Of a DNA stretch of 64,000 nucleotides, positions 46,063-59,669 are shown piece by piece (within the stretch, counting starts at the first letter, position 1; the number at the start of each line of letters is the position of its first letter). This DNA is from Clavelina lepadiformis. Taxonomy: Eukaryota; Chordata; Ascidiacea; Aplousobranchia; Clavelinidae. The notes beneath the pieces were generated by a model, which saw nothing but the letters and a program-made list of their open reading frames with translations, was not told the DNA's origin and made no database searches. Position numbers and translations under genes: made by a program. The stretch covers positions 6,450,501 through 6,514,500 of the forward strand of contig NC_135243.1 of assembly GCF_947623445.1 (NCBI RefSeq), read 5' to 3'.

Positions 46063-48574
46063 ACAGTAATTAGGTCCATGCTACAAAAACAGTTGATGCT
46101 GGTACTGGTAGATGAACAATATATATGGTGGAAACCTGAGATTTTTTCGAATGGAAAGCTTATTGTTTTTTTGTAAAAATCCAGAACTCTTGTATGGGGA
46201 TTTACTGTACCACTAAACGAAAGCATACAGTGCAATGTATAGCTTTAAACTTATATCTAATATTTTTTCTCACAGCTTTGCAGTATAATTTACTGCATTT
46301 TGTAGGTTAATTCATTTTGGGTATATATGTAACCAAACTTTTTCTCTACCAGGAACCTTCCCGCTTTACAGCTAGTCACTTAGCTCTTTTTGTCTCATTA
46401 ACTTTTAATCGCATATCTTAGGTAAAAACATCCATCTTTTCACTACCAAGTTAAAACGTAGACTGCACCAACTATTGGTCACCAAACTATCGTACCATTC
46501 ACCATCATCAATCAACGAGGAAAAAGGATTCGCGGGTAGCGTGACATGCTTCGGGGAAGAGTTGTAGGGAACAAAGAAAAACGTGCACGTGTATATAGAA
46601 CTACAATTTCCTAAAAACGATAAAAACGATAACGGTCACAAGTGCCACAACGGTAAAATATTACTACACAACAACAAACTACAACCCAAACTAGTGCCTT
46701 AACAATTGGATTATATAACATTAAAATGCAGTGCTTCTTAAAACAAGTGCGTAAAGATATTCTCGTGACATATACGTATACGAAACTTTTGTTATACGTT
46801 ACATTTTGTACCAACGCAATAAGCGGACAAACTTATTGACGATACAAACTTATTTGTATTGTATTGTATGGTTTATTTTTCGCCATTGATCGTACAGAGC
46901 AAAAGGTTTGGTGCCGACCTCGTTGTAGAGTGGTTAAATACAAACAATCGATGAAATTTAAAACATTCACAAGGTATTTTTTTAATTTTCTATTTGTTTG
47001 GAGTTTCGAGTTTGGAATACGGGTATATACAGTGACTAAAACGATTTTACTTTTTGTTGTTATTCGCCCATTTACTGGAAAGCCATAGCCATTGACTGGT
47101 AAAAATGCTGAAAGACACATCCGAATACGTTTCGTAACCCAAGCAATAAGCGCAAGGGAAACTATGAAACATGACCCATCGACATAAAACTGCTCCGAAA
47201 CAATGACGTAATTTGAAAATTACATCAGACCGATCGGCAGTATTCAAAATATACCCTTATATGGTTGTGAACAGTTGACCAATGTACACGATTCTTTGTT
47301 GGTGCTACGCTGAAAGGATTACGACATCGATATAGATTGTAACTAAATATCACAAGTTAGGTTTATGCCGATAATTTCTGATCCATTTCGCTTTTGTTCC
47401 AACAAGATTATGAAATGTGTGGTAACTGGGCTAACTTTAACATCCGTAGCCTATGGGCCAGTTTTTGTAGCGTTATATGCATATTGCATGGACCTATACA
47501 TAATGCTATCTATTGCAGCCATGTCCAACACAAATGCTTTACTGAGTCAAAACTGACGTCATCTTTTAATGAAAGCCGGATATTGGATACCTTACCACAC
47601 TTATTACACCAGCTCAAAACAATGTATAATTGAAGAAGTTGTCGTTCTTATCTAAGGCAATTTCATATTGTGCGATACATAAATGCATTTTTGAAGCAAC
47701 TTGCTTGCAACTGCAGCTCTACAAAGTGTAAGCAACGTAATGATATACGATTGTGTTCTCAACAACAGTTCGCAGTTTATTGAATTAAGCGGATCCATAA
47801 AATACACCGTTAACTCTCCTGAAGAATTGATCTACACTGGGTAACTGATTTGCTCACAATCAATATAAATGTCTGTGCACCCGGTACGTTTGCTGTACGC
47901 GACACAAGCGGTATTTATTGGAAATGGAATAACGTAGATCGCATTTCAAATCAAGGAATAAATATTTTTGTTTATATTTGTATGATTATGTATGTTACAT
48001 CACTCATCTTTCCTTACAGCAACATCCCCTTTTGCACAAGGTACAGTTAACACACTAAACATTACAAACAATGCGCACTAAACAGGACATAGTTGACTGT
48101 GCACTCGGCACGTGTCATGCGCACGACACAGAAGTTCCTTAAACTCGACGGGAAGTTTCGGCAATGGTACACGCCACGAGATGGCTCCATACTATAATAT
48201 CGGGTTACCGGTTGCCACTACACGAATTAGATATTTATGAATACGATAGAGCTCTTGTATTGTTTATGATAAACAATGGTTTTGTTTTAACTATGCTCAA
48301 TTTGTTAATTAAGCAGGTTATACGTATGAACAAAACATAAGAGTTAAATGATTTATGTTGTAAAAATAGCACAAATAACCATTAAATGCATAGTAATATG
48401 CGGTTAATGATTAATAATAAACAAAAAAATGCTAACAGGACACTACTATTATGTTTGGAATATTTTTCATCCATGTTATCCAAGCCCATGTTCAAGAGTT
48501 TTTGAAAGATAAAAGACTTCAGACCTAAATGTTGCGCTTGTCTCAAAGAACATCGCTGGATCGAATTACGGATG
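46063..48574. other. Intergenic between E and F
   Basis: AT-rich. A 63-codon hydrophobic ORF at 47365-47556 (+) has no support. Segment 48030-48225 is the F-side copy of the E downstream flank. Confidence 0.4.
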
Positions 48575-48898
48575 CTGCTTTCTCTCCTGTGCCCGGCAAA
48601 TGCTCTTATAGAAATATCTTCTTGACAATCACCGTGATACCGTGATGACAAAATTGTAAAAAATGCCGATCCACATCGTATTCCCTGTTATGACAACGAC
48701 TGATTTTTTTCAAAAGGGATTTTTTGCTTTGGCATTGAACCAAACTCTGGGGTGTCTAAAGATGATCTGAGGTATCACTGGAAGTTGAAATTTTTTGACT
48801 TCGATTTGTGAAGAAACTTCATAATGCTCCTCAGGCAATTGTATTTTGCGCTTGTGCACAGTAATAAACCCTTCCCCAGCAAGAGCAGTTTGTAACAC
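48575..48898 (-). pseudogene. Pseudogene F of the two-repeat family, closest to E
   Basis: On the minus strand the first half reads IQLPEEHYEV, QIEVKKFQL, then PQIIFRHPRVW, collinear with E residues ~9-45. A stop (TGA) follows soon after repeat 1. In the next frame FCHHGITVIVKK matches E residues ~74-85. A further frame change gives ISIRAFAG, matching the end of repeat 2. At least two frameshifts and two stops therefore interrupt it. No start like that of E is retained. The duplicated flank downstream supports common descent with E. Confidence 0.75.
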
Positions 48899-51800
48899 GC
48901 ATTATCTAATTCAAATGTCGAACAAATACAGTGCCTTAGTTTACGGAAGTGAATAGAACATGCAGTTAATGTTTTTTCTTGGCACTTTGTAAATTTACGT
49001 GATCGATTTTTTTTCATTCTTTGTTCTTGGACTCAATTTCTTATTGATTAACTTACTTCTCTCCACACTGATAGTTTCGTTGTTGTATCCTTATCGTTGT
49101 TTTATTAACGTCATAATAATGTGAGTGGCGTCACTATACTCGTCGTTATTATGTTATTTGAACCTGGTTTAATCCTGCTTTTACCATAACAAAGCTGAAG
49201 GTGGCTAAACCGTGTTAACCCAGTATATAATAAAATAAAAACAAAAAACAGAACATAAGATGGCGCTCTGGAGTTAATGTTTGTTGTGAATTTTAATTCT
49301 TTAGTTTATCGTAACAATAACACGAATTGGTTTTGTCAGGTGGTAACAAAAAGATTGATTTTGAAGTGAAACTTACCGCTTATACAGTACAGTATACTTA
49401 CTACAAGTTGTGAAACAACTACCGTTTTTAAATCCAAGCGCGTATTCATGAGCGCTCTCTCAGGTGGAATTTTTCCCACAAATATCGACAACAACTATCG
49501 CTGTGGAGCAACCAACAGCGTGTGTATAATGACGAAATAACAATGCTGAAAGTGTTTTTCAGCAACTTGTCATTTGGCACCTTACCCTTTAGCGAGCATC
49601 AGACGGTCAGAAGCAATTAAAATTTGTATATGTAACTTTTCAACATTTATTTCAAACCATTCTTCAAGTGGAACAGTTTGTAGTCGCGCTGAGTTTTCCG
49701 TTTTTAATTTTTGTTCTAAAGTTGGGTCACTACGCCATTGCTTGCACTCGTGTTTACCTCGCGTTTGAACGGATGTTCGCCATTGCTTTGCATTTTTATA
49801 AAATCTTTTAGGGGATGGAAGGTAGTATTTGTTCTTATTCCGTCACCTAATTTTGCAAAACTTGATTACGGAAGGCATGTATGGTTTGAGATGTCAATTT
49901 ACAAATGTGTCAAATTAAACTAGCTAAGTCCAACAAACGTTAAACAACCTTTCACTAAAATTTCAAATTTAATCTCAAATATCCGAATGAACCCAATACA
50001 GTCTCAATGTCGGCTTTCGCACAAAAAAGGCTAAAAAGTTGAACAAGTAACATAAAGCAAATAAAGATTTCGAAAGATTTTTGATCTACAACCTCCAGCA
50101 ATATAACAAGTTAAAAATGGGTTCTATTTTGCTTTTCAACAAGTGTAAGCATGTTCTTGCACGGAGTATTTTATACATAAGAAACATATACAATAGCCCA
50201 ATAATTGTAAACTTCAGTTACACTGTAGTTTACAGGGGATGTAATTTTGTCCAAGGAAAGAAGAAGAGAAAAACCGAGAAACCTGTGGAAGATATTATAG
50301 GTTTATACCAGCACACGTCTTACTACTCGTAATTCTTGCTGGGGTTTTGCGTGCGTTTTTGTTCGTTGAAGTTAAACGCCCGAGTAATTAAATTAAATTT
50401 TACATTATTACATCGCAATGTATTTAATATGACGTTTTTCCGATAAATATATGTTGGCAAAGATTTGAAAACGTTTGATATTAGCAAGGAAAGAAAACGA
50501 AATAGAGGATAAAAACCACTGAACTATCCGCATAACACGTCTTCGCATCGCCTAAACTTATTTACTTTACATTGGTGTAGCCCTATATTTAGTGTTTTAT
50601 TTCCACGAGACGTATTAAATGAACAACACAAAACTTTATTGAGTGATGGTGCATGGTTTTCAAAAACGCTTCTCACTGTTTCGACATCGTTGAAAACTAC
50701 CTACGCAGCCGGAGGTTATTGTTACAGCAAAACAACCGTAATTTAAGACTTACGTCTGTCGTGTCTAATGCAAGGTGCATTGCACCAAGATGTCGTTTCC
50801 AACGGGTTTGTTCTTACAAGAAAATTCAGCAGCAACCATGTCATCAAACTAGTCGAAACTTTTTATATATCACTTCTAACGTTCTTTACTCATGTTAATA
50901 ATTGTAGAATGTTTAGATTAGTATATGCTATTTTTGTTTATCACAGAAATTTTTTCCATTAATCTATATCTATTCGATTGTATTTCTATGGATTTATTTG
51001 GATTTGCTCGCTCTTCTTAATCAACGCTGATTGATCGGACAGACGAGATTTCTGTTAAGCAAAAACCCGAACCGTCGTTCTAAAGTTGTAAAGCACCGGT
51101 TTGTAATAACCTCATAGCAAATCAAATTCACAATCACCATACTTCTAATGCACGACATTCCCGATATAATTATCTCTACCGTTTCCACGTCATGTACCTT
51201 CTTTCGTAAGTGTTCCACTACACACCTGCGTCAGTTCTATTATTGTAAGAAAAATTAGAAAGACGACTAAATCAGTGATTCTTTGTATACGTGCACATTA
51301 GGTCTAGACACGTCTTGTTTTTGGCAACTTGTTTTTTGCATTACTACGACTATACTCCCATTTGACTATAGTATGTCATGTTATCAAGTAACACCTATCG
51401 GTATGTTTAGAGTCTATGTATCGATTTTGTGAATTAACTCTTTCAAGTTTCAGGTTGAAGTTCGGGAAATTAAATTCTTGAGTCAGGTGTAAAACGGCTC
51501 AACTTGAAATTGTAAGTTATGAGATTTGTTGATTCATCCACCTTATAGCCAAATCAGTGATCACTAATCCATTAATGTCCATCTTTCGCCACATACCAGT
51601 TAAAAATAGTAGCAAAGACCATTTCCCATAATAACGTTAAATACTAATAAACGGGGAAACTTGCGACAGACACGGCGCCAAGATAAGTTTATTTTCAAAA
51701 CAATGTTCGAGCCTTTGACAAAACGAAGGTTGTGTACCGGCTTAATTTCTAAAAATAGACCTTAGATAAGTGAAGTTAAAGCATCATGCTTCTAACTCAA

Positions 51801-53457
51801 AGATTCTAAAGCAAAATGAAGTTCAACGCTTTGTTCATGTTGGGTATTCATATACATACATGTTCATGTCTACAATTCACAAAAACAATGGAGAACTCGA
51901 TGCCTGTAAAGAATAAGTAGGCAGCACCACAACGTCATTTTATTAGATAATCGCCCGCTCTGGCCTGCTATTATGTCTAGATACATGCGCGTAATTACGC
52001 TAATGGTTCCACATTATTCGATCCACTCTATTGCCGAAGACTTAGTTTTTTTACAGTAACAAAAAATTATACGTTACCACAAAACTAAAACTTAAATATC
52101 GGCGAAAGCTTTACCGGATTTTGGAATGCAGAAAATACATGAATTGAAATCACAAAGAGGATATGATTTTAGATATGTTTCCTAGCTGGACAAACTGGCC
52201 CTCCTATCAAATACTCAATGCCGCTTTTGTCAAAAAGCTTTCTTGTCCCAATCTCAAACACCCGGCACAGCCCGAGACTTAGCTTACATCAAGCCTTAGT
52301 CAGTTTATTGCATTACAGTAGTTTGTCAGCATTGCATTGCTGTGTTTTTAATCAAATCATGTTGTAATGACGTTTGTATGAGGTGGGGTTTAAGAGATGT
52401 TGGGCGCGACAAAGCAACCGAATTACTAAACAAATGCTTATTGTGAAATGAAACTGGAGCCGGCGTTGTTTTTATCTTGTAAGATGTGGTTTTCTTTTAT
52501 CAAGTGCTGGTAGATATAGTACGAGCAATCAGCATTGGTTCAAGCAGTTGCTTATTAGATTTTAACAGCGTAACGATGAGAACTTTTCGCAAATTTAACT
52601 GTCCGCTGGAGCGCGCACATGTGCTCTGCATGAAACCCATACAGAACATTTCAGATCGTACAAATACCTTGGTTGTAGGTAAATGGTTCAGAAACTTGTA
52701 GTTTATTAACAAAAAGATTTACTGTGCACACACTCTTGGCTCAGAACAAATATAGAACTTTATGCACACGCATAGGTTATACAGCTAAAATTTAGGGGCA
52801 GCATTTGTAGAAAGATATAAGCTACTTTTGCTTTCCAAGCGTAAACGTAATTCGTATAGTTGGTCCCCAATTGCAGTCTAAATTATTTTAACACAACGAA
52901 TATTAGGTGATGCTCCTTTGATGTTGACGCTGATCGGATGATAAAATTTTTCAATGTGAAATTGAAACTTCTATGTGAAACCCTTTGAATGAAAACTTTC
53001 GAGCCTGCAAAATCAGTTTCAGAATGTTTTTTCGATGCTGTGATGTTTGCATGAATAACAAAAATATTCATGTCCTTTTTATTATCAACAACATCGTAAA
53101 GGTTTCAGTTATCCTATAGCCAGTGCGTCAAATGCTGCACATTGCTTAAGTTTAAATGTTTGCTCGAATGGTATATCAGCCAAAAACAACTATGCCACTT
53201 TTTACCTTCATTCTATGTCTAGTAATTAACAGTTAACACATACCAAACCTTTTGATTCATGTTAAATATTCAACGCTTTCAATTACAAGTACAACTACGA
53301 CAACTGCTACTGCACGAATTTCTGTGGTAGATCAAGGACTTATGACACTTTCTCCACAGCACTTTAGAGAGAATCTGAACCAATTCATGGTTGAATTGTC
53401 CGCGTCTTTCTGCTTTGTCTTGACATTGAACTAAAAATACAAATAGTTGTCACCAAA
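48899..53457. other. Intergenic: no gene supported
   Basis: Long AT-rich stretch. Only short ORFs without splice or domain evidence were seen on either strand. No repeats of note. Confidence 0.4.
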
Positions 53458-53481
53458 GGCACCTTGCAACTGCAAGGTGCC
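53458..53481. repeat. 24-bp near-perfect palindrome
   Basis: Arms GGCACCTTGCA and TGCAAGGTGCC are perfect reverse complements, separated by AC. The element is GC-rich within AT-rich DNA. It could be a dimeric protein-binding site or a short hairpin. Confidence 0.7.
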
Positions 53482-56064
53482 TGTCACGCTGGGAACTAAA
53501 TTTAGATAGAGGCTGTAGGGTTAGTATCAGCGGTTGTAAGTCACAATAAACTGAGCCATCACAATATCTTATATGAAATGACCCAGTTTCAAATATTCAA
53601 AACTTTTAGCTTTCAAGATTAATACAAACTTACTGAACTGAAACACCTGCCACTCTCAGATGTCTATGGAGAAAGAAATCAGTAGCAACAATTTTCACCA
53701 ACGTTTCGTGCCAAAAACAATCTGTAAAGCAAATATAAAAAAAATATCTAAACTTGAACTATCATCAGATAAACCTGTTTTTACAGAACCAATTTCTCTT
53801 GCATATTAAACTAGTGAACATGCAAGACCATTTATACGATGTCATTATGGACATGAAACATAGAAAGTGACTTTTCTATCGTAACTAGGTCAAGAAGCCC
53901 GACGGTACAAGCGGTCAGGAAAACGGGGATGCAAAGTGTTAGTTTTAGTTATTTAAAGTTAAGTGAAAGTTAGATCTAGATAAAAAAGCGAGTCAATATT
54001 TTGCGTGCAATACTTCTATCGAAGTAGCCTTGTGTCCAAAAGCGTAATAAATAAAGTAGATGTAATAAAATAATTTAAAACAGCTGTTAGCTGTTGATCA
54101 CGTTAAGAGGTCATGAATGTATTGGGCGGTTAAGCAAAGTAAACTTCAAATGAGCGCCGCCTCCATAAAGAAACGACCGGCATACAATTAAAGAACAACA
54201 TCAGTGATGTTATGACATTTATTGCTCATTTTTACTTCGCTTCAAAGCACAATGTTAATGAACGTAAAACAAGGCTGGATTGACAGATGTTAACATTGTG
54301 AATTCAAAATGCCACTGATAAGATAGTTGACTTTGATCACAAAATCCTTGCAGTAGCAAAAAATGTTGTCATGGGAAAGTTCAGTAGTTCTATTCATTGC
54401 TCAAGCACCTGCTTTTACAGCAGAGTAGTGAGTGTCAAGCATATTTACTCAGGTTGTTACTCTGGTTAGTACGTTGCAGCATAATCCCTGGAAACCGTTC
54501 ATTGAACCCTGCATCTGTAAAAGGCTGAGCAAGTCACGGTGTCTCTCGGGGAAATGATGAGAATGATGCCTGGTATTAACGCAAGTGTGGAGCAATTCAA
54601 GTTATGTGTTAAAATCAACAAACCGATTTCTCTTACCGGTACCACATTATAAATTATCACAATGACTTACTATCGAACTTGCTAAAACAATTTACTGAAG
54701 ATTTACATTATAAACTACGCCATTGACGTCCAATTCAAAAGTTAATAGAACGCACGATACGGTGGTTTTCACGGACAAACAAGCCGAAAAATTTTATTAG
54801 GTCAATGCTGATATCAACATTATACCAAAATAAAGGTAAAATAAAGTAATGGCAACTTTTCACAACGGCAAGAAAATTTTACCTAGAAATAATTTAAATA
54901 AAGTGTTTATTTTTATCTTTATTTAATTGTCCGAGACGGTTATTTTGGAAATGAAAAGGACTGCGCAGGATGAAGGGCTGGATAAATTCTATAAGAAAAG
55001 CGTGATCCTGGCTATAATTGTATCAAAAGAAGTTTTGGGCAACACAGTTACAATCAATTATAGGTCTACATAATACATAAAAAATAATAATCAAACTTTG
55101 ATAACGCGATGAACTATTACACTTTTTCCAAATGCAAAATAGCGGTTGTTGAGCATGAGGAAATCGTCGGCATGTCAATATTATGCAATACAAATTTAGT
55201 TGCAATTGGTAAGTTTTATGAATGGATATAACGGTTGAGTGATAGGTTAAACTCTTGCTTAAAACCTAAGCAAGAAAGCTATCAATTTAACTGACGGTAA
55301 CAGGTTCGTGCATTGAACTTGAACTGGACGTTCAATCAACGTATGATACATTATAAACGTGTAGGCAGTCCTGGTATTCATTCAACCTGACCGAAGCTTG
55401 ATGATTAGTTTTCTTTTAGGGTCTTGTTTCATTTCCAATATATACTGAATATATACTTCAATATATCTGCGCCCAGTACCTTATGCACAATCTGTGGTGA
55501 CTCTTGGTCACGTCGATGACCTAGAGTAACCTTTGGATAAAAGCAAAAAGATTACGTGCAAAGTTGTAATTCGGTTTATTGGAAAATCTTGTACATGTGT
55601 GTGTATCCGACTAAAAATATAATGGATTGTATAGAAACACATTTTTAAACTGCATGTATAAAAATGGAGTGGAAACCATATAAAAAAAAGCTGACATAAG
55701 CATCGTGTATTATAATATACATAATGTATGCAATGTGTAGAACTGTTTTAGACAGGGGGATAACACATTCCGGATATATTCAATCACATAAGCTGCGTAT
55801 AAGTAGTGCAACACTAAGTAACAGATCTAGAACTAAGTTTCAAGCTAAATTACCAAGGGTATGACACAGTGAGACAAAAATTCACAGTAGAAATTAGAAA
55901 GCAATATGGAATGCTAATAGGTGACAGGTAACGAACACTTTCTTGGAAGAAATTCAGCATAAAACAGGTTAAGACCAAAAAGATAAAAAATACTAAAACA
56001 GGACGGAAAAGCATTCAAGGACAACAGGGATGATAGAAATCAACCATTGTATAAATTTTGATGA
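53482..56064. other. Intergenic / 3' flank of the WD40 gene
   Basis: No coding exon supported on either strand. No AATAAA close to the WD40 stop was found. Confidence 0.4.
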
Positions 56065-59000
56065 TTAATTGTTGTTGATGCTCAAGTTATCCTCCTCTTT
56101 GTTTCTTCTCCGGCGGATGGGACGCCGGTAAGCGTTCCAGATCCGGATGGTTTTGTCCCACGACCCCGACACGTACTAAAAAGATTTATATTAATTATGT
56201 TACATAAAAAACATACAAAAAAAGATTTTTAAAACCCATTTCGGTTCACGTTGTTTATAATAAATTACAGATATAAGAATATTTTTTCGCTATTCGAAGT
56301 TAGACTAGCTAAGTCTCATTTTTTTCGGTCAGCTTTAAAATTCTTTTACCCTGAATTAAAAGCCTCACGGTTCACCGTATATGAGCGTTAAACTTTATCA
56401 CAATGGTCGCCAAACGAGAGTAAAAAAGCACCAACTTATGTAGTTAAGCAAATAACACCTGCGATCTTTCGACAACGTGAGCGATGCTTCGTATATTTTC
56501 AGTATGGCCGATGTTGGTTTGAACCAAGTTGGATGTTTCCATATCATAAACTCTACAAACATTTACAGCAGAAGAAACCATTACTATTATAATAGGGAGT
56601 GCAAGTGAAAAAAAAACGCGAAAAATACATCAACCAGACATGCCCGTACATATAACTGGTGCAGTTAACAATGTAACTGATAAAACGTGTTTCTACATTA
56701 TAAAAAAGCATCATACTTGATAACTTTTTCAACGGCGGCCACGATACTTCCGTTTATTTTATCAATGCACAATGTGCTGACAGCGCCTTGGGTTGAGAGG
56801 ATTCTGTCGCAAGCCATTCCGTCTTCGGACTAAAAAATACAAAGAAAAGATAACCATAATAAAAAGGAGGAGAAAATAACCAAGGTAAACAATCCTTTCA
56901 TTAATTGCAATGAGTGGAGTTATTTCATATAACCCGAAAACAGTCGGATGACTAAATGTGAAATAACAAAAGCGTTCGATCGTGTATGGAGTCGCCCATC
57001 GTGTTTCGTTTACCAGAGCTTTCGGTTTGCCCGGGACTGAGAAAATTTACAGGCTCATTCTCCTACAAAACCGTGGGACTTCGGTGGTATGGTGTAATAT
57101 CGCTAACATATTAAACATCATAAGCCTCATGCACTACTGGTGGATTCCTTTCGAAAGTTTACGCCAAAATACGGAGTTATTACCGATAGAAGAGAAATAC
57201 CAATAAACAGAAGCGTGCAATAAATAAAGTAAGTAATGTAAATTATGTAAAAGTTTTAGTTAAATAACAATGATAAACAGTAACTCTTACCCATATTCTA
57301 ATTGTCCCATCTTCAGAGCCCGTTATCCACTTATCGTACACGTGATTCCACCGTACTGACGTAATTTCGAGTTCATGACCTTGGAGGGTGTTGCACATGC
57401 GCATTTCGCTCCCGTTCGGACTGAACTCCCGGATGTAGACCATACCGTCGCTGCTTGCGTAAGCAAATTCGTTCCTACAAAGAAAATTATACTTTAGTAA
57501 GGGCTGACAAATAGGCGACAGTGTTAAAGAGGAATTTCATGCCTAGGAACTCAATTCTGTAGCAAATAATTAATCAAGTGAATAAAAATAATCAATCAAA
57601 ATATTCGGGGTGAGAACGCCCCACATTTCATGCGCTAATCCCTTCAAATAAGGTTACCAATAATGTTAAAGATAATCCTATTAGCCCAGTTTACGCATGA
57701 CCTGAAATTGGCAAAACGGCACACAACTTAACCTAGAAAATGGAAAAAGAAAGAAACAAGACAATAAAGAAAAGAAGCATTTAACTGGAAAATCAATTTA
57801 GCGTCAAGTAATTTAACGATCAACACAAAAGCGCGACCTTTTTCTGCAATATTCAAGATCAATGATGACGCCATCACACGCCAACTCCTCTTTCTCTTCT
57901 TCCTCTTCGTCTATGACGTCATTGTGACGGGGCAACGCGGTATTACGAAAGCGATCTTGAAGCTTGCCTGTCTCTAGACACCAAATAAGAATGCGCCGGT
58001 CCCAGCCTCCGGTTATCTGTGACGAAACGATTACGTTACAATAAGACTACTCCAAATGGCAAACATGCAATGTGGCAAAATATACAAACGAAATAACAAT
58101 TTAACGTGACATCACAATACCAAATAGGTCGACGAATAAAGATCTTCATTGTGCACTAGAGCGAGACCAGTGACGCAATTGGTGTGGCCCAATAGGACGT
58201 TTTTGCAGATGAACCCCGCCACGCGATTGGTCACCGAATCTTTCGCCATCGAATCAGGAGTGATCGGAGTCTGAAATTAAAATGAGGAAAATTTTAATGA
58301 CGTCATCAAATTGCACATTTTACTCACCAACGATATCATCAACAGTTCAACACGTTGTGGCCAATACCTAGTAAAGCTTATTGTTTACTTAATTTACGTG
58401 ACAATCATTCATTATTACATGAAACATGAAGCATTCCTGAATCATAACCAAACAATGAAACTATTATCTATTCATGCGACATAAACAAGCATTGTTATAA
58501 CTTAAACGTAACAATTACCAGTCCAGGAGTTCTCGAATCAGCAGCGGATGGATCGTGGATACTGGATCTTCTGTTATCAGGACCATCTCGGAGGCTTTGA
58601 TTGTCGATCTTCTCGCTCAAGATCGAATCCGTGTCTTTGTTCATCTCCTCAACGTTGGGTGGGCGAGGAGTCGTCACAGGTCGATTTGGGTTGAGGAGAA
58701 ATGTGTATTTGCTTATATATAAGAAAAAACATAGGCATGTTATATGGAATGCTCGAAAAATTCACAATTGCATGTGGGACTGATTAACTATGCTGTGTAA
58801 GGTTTAGTGGATATGGATGGATTAACTGACTGACATGGATTAATTGATATTGAACGAATATTCCAAGCTTTCCACAAAATGCACATACGCCGGAAGTACG
58901 GCGTCTTTTGCTACAATTTCATACGTGATGCTGTTAAAGTTGTTAAAGTTTTGCGCCTGTCAAGCTGCTGGTCTTGGTCAAATACGATACTGCCACAGCA

Positions 59001-59669
59001 ATTTCATTAATCAACAATCATAACAAAGACATGAGCCTTTCGCACACAGAAGCCTTTGTTCGAGATAAGCAACCAGGTCAAGACAAATGGTGTCGTGAAG
59101 CGTTAAATCTCGTTATTAACGGTTGGTCAAAGCGCTTCAACAAAGAAACCGATTTGAATGAACACCCTTTGACAGTGAAGTAGACCTTGTCTGACGAACA
59201 CATCATCGACTAGTTTGATTTCAAATATTAAAAGGAATTAATATAAATACTAATCTCGCAAATATTTTCACCATTATATGTTCATATTCGCTCTGAAAAG
59301 GAACAAATGTTTATGTCCGAAGCTTTTTTGGGTTTATAAATATGATTCTTGCATTTAGCGTTTAGATTGCAATCGTACGGCTTTTAACTCAACTTCGAGT
59401 CTACCTGTACAGTATGTTAAACAGAATTATTACAAAGTTTTCGCGACATAGCACCACGCTGGACTACCGGTAAACAGCCACTAAACGTGTTTCAACAAAG
59501 CACAACTTACTCGTCTAAATCCTTTTCTTCTTTCTCTGGTGTCAGCCGCGTGAGAGCGCTCACGGCAGCATAATCGAACCCCCAAAGATAAATGTTCGAG
59601 TCTTCGGATGCGAGAACCAAAAGGTCGAGGTGTTCGACGTAAATGCAACGTAACAATGCTGCGTTTGTG
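56065..59669 (-). CDS. WD40-repeat protein, eight 3' exons (about 393 codons)
   Basis: Exons in transcript order: 59511-59669, 58519-58711, 58121-58270, 57838-58016, 57291-57474, 56717-56829, 56459-56552 and 56065-56175 (stop TAA 56067-56065). All junctions are GT-AG and in phase; the donor after 57838 (GTCGCG) is weak. Repeat signatures run in order: ASEDSNIYLWGFD; GHTNCVTGLAL with ITGGWDRRILIW; YASSDGMVYIREF; GHELEITSVRW with ITGSEDGTIRIW; AAVEKVIKVYDM; and GHTENIRSIAH with YVSGSWDKTIRIW. Together they form most of a beta-propeller. A charged, Pro/Ser-rich linker (exon 58519-58711) and an acidic insert (DEEEEEEKEE) break the series. The C-terminus is short and basic (PIRRRRNKEED). The first exon here starts mid-codon, so the 5' end lies further up or beyond the window. 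Such propellers are scaffolds; the family is not assigned. Confidence 0.88.

Noticed and set aside
47365..47556. 63-codon hydrophobic ORF with an ATG
   Set aside because: No promoter, homology or splice support; could be chance.
58974..59183. Plus-strand ORF inside a WD40 intron with a fairly protein-like composition
   Set aside because: No start context, homology or splice partners; chance or an old insertion cannot be separated.
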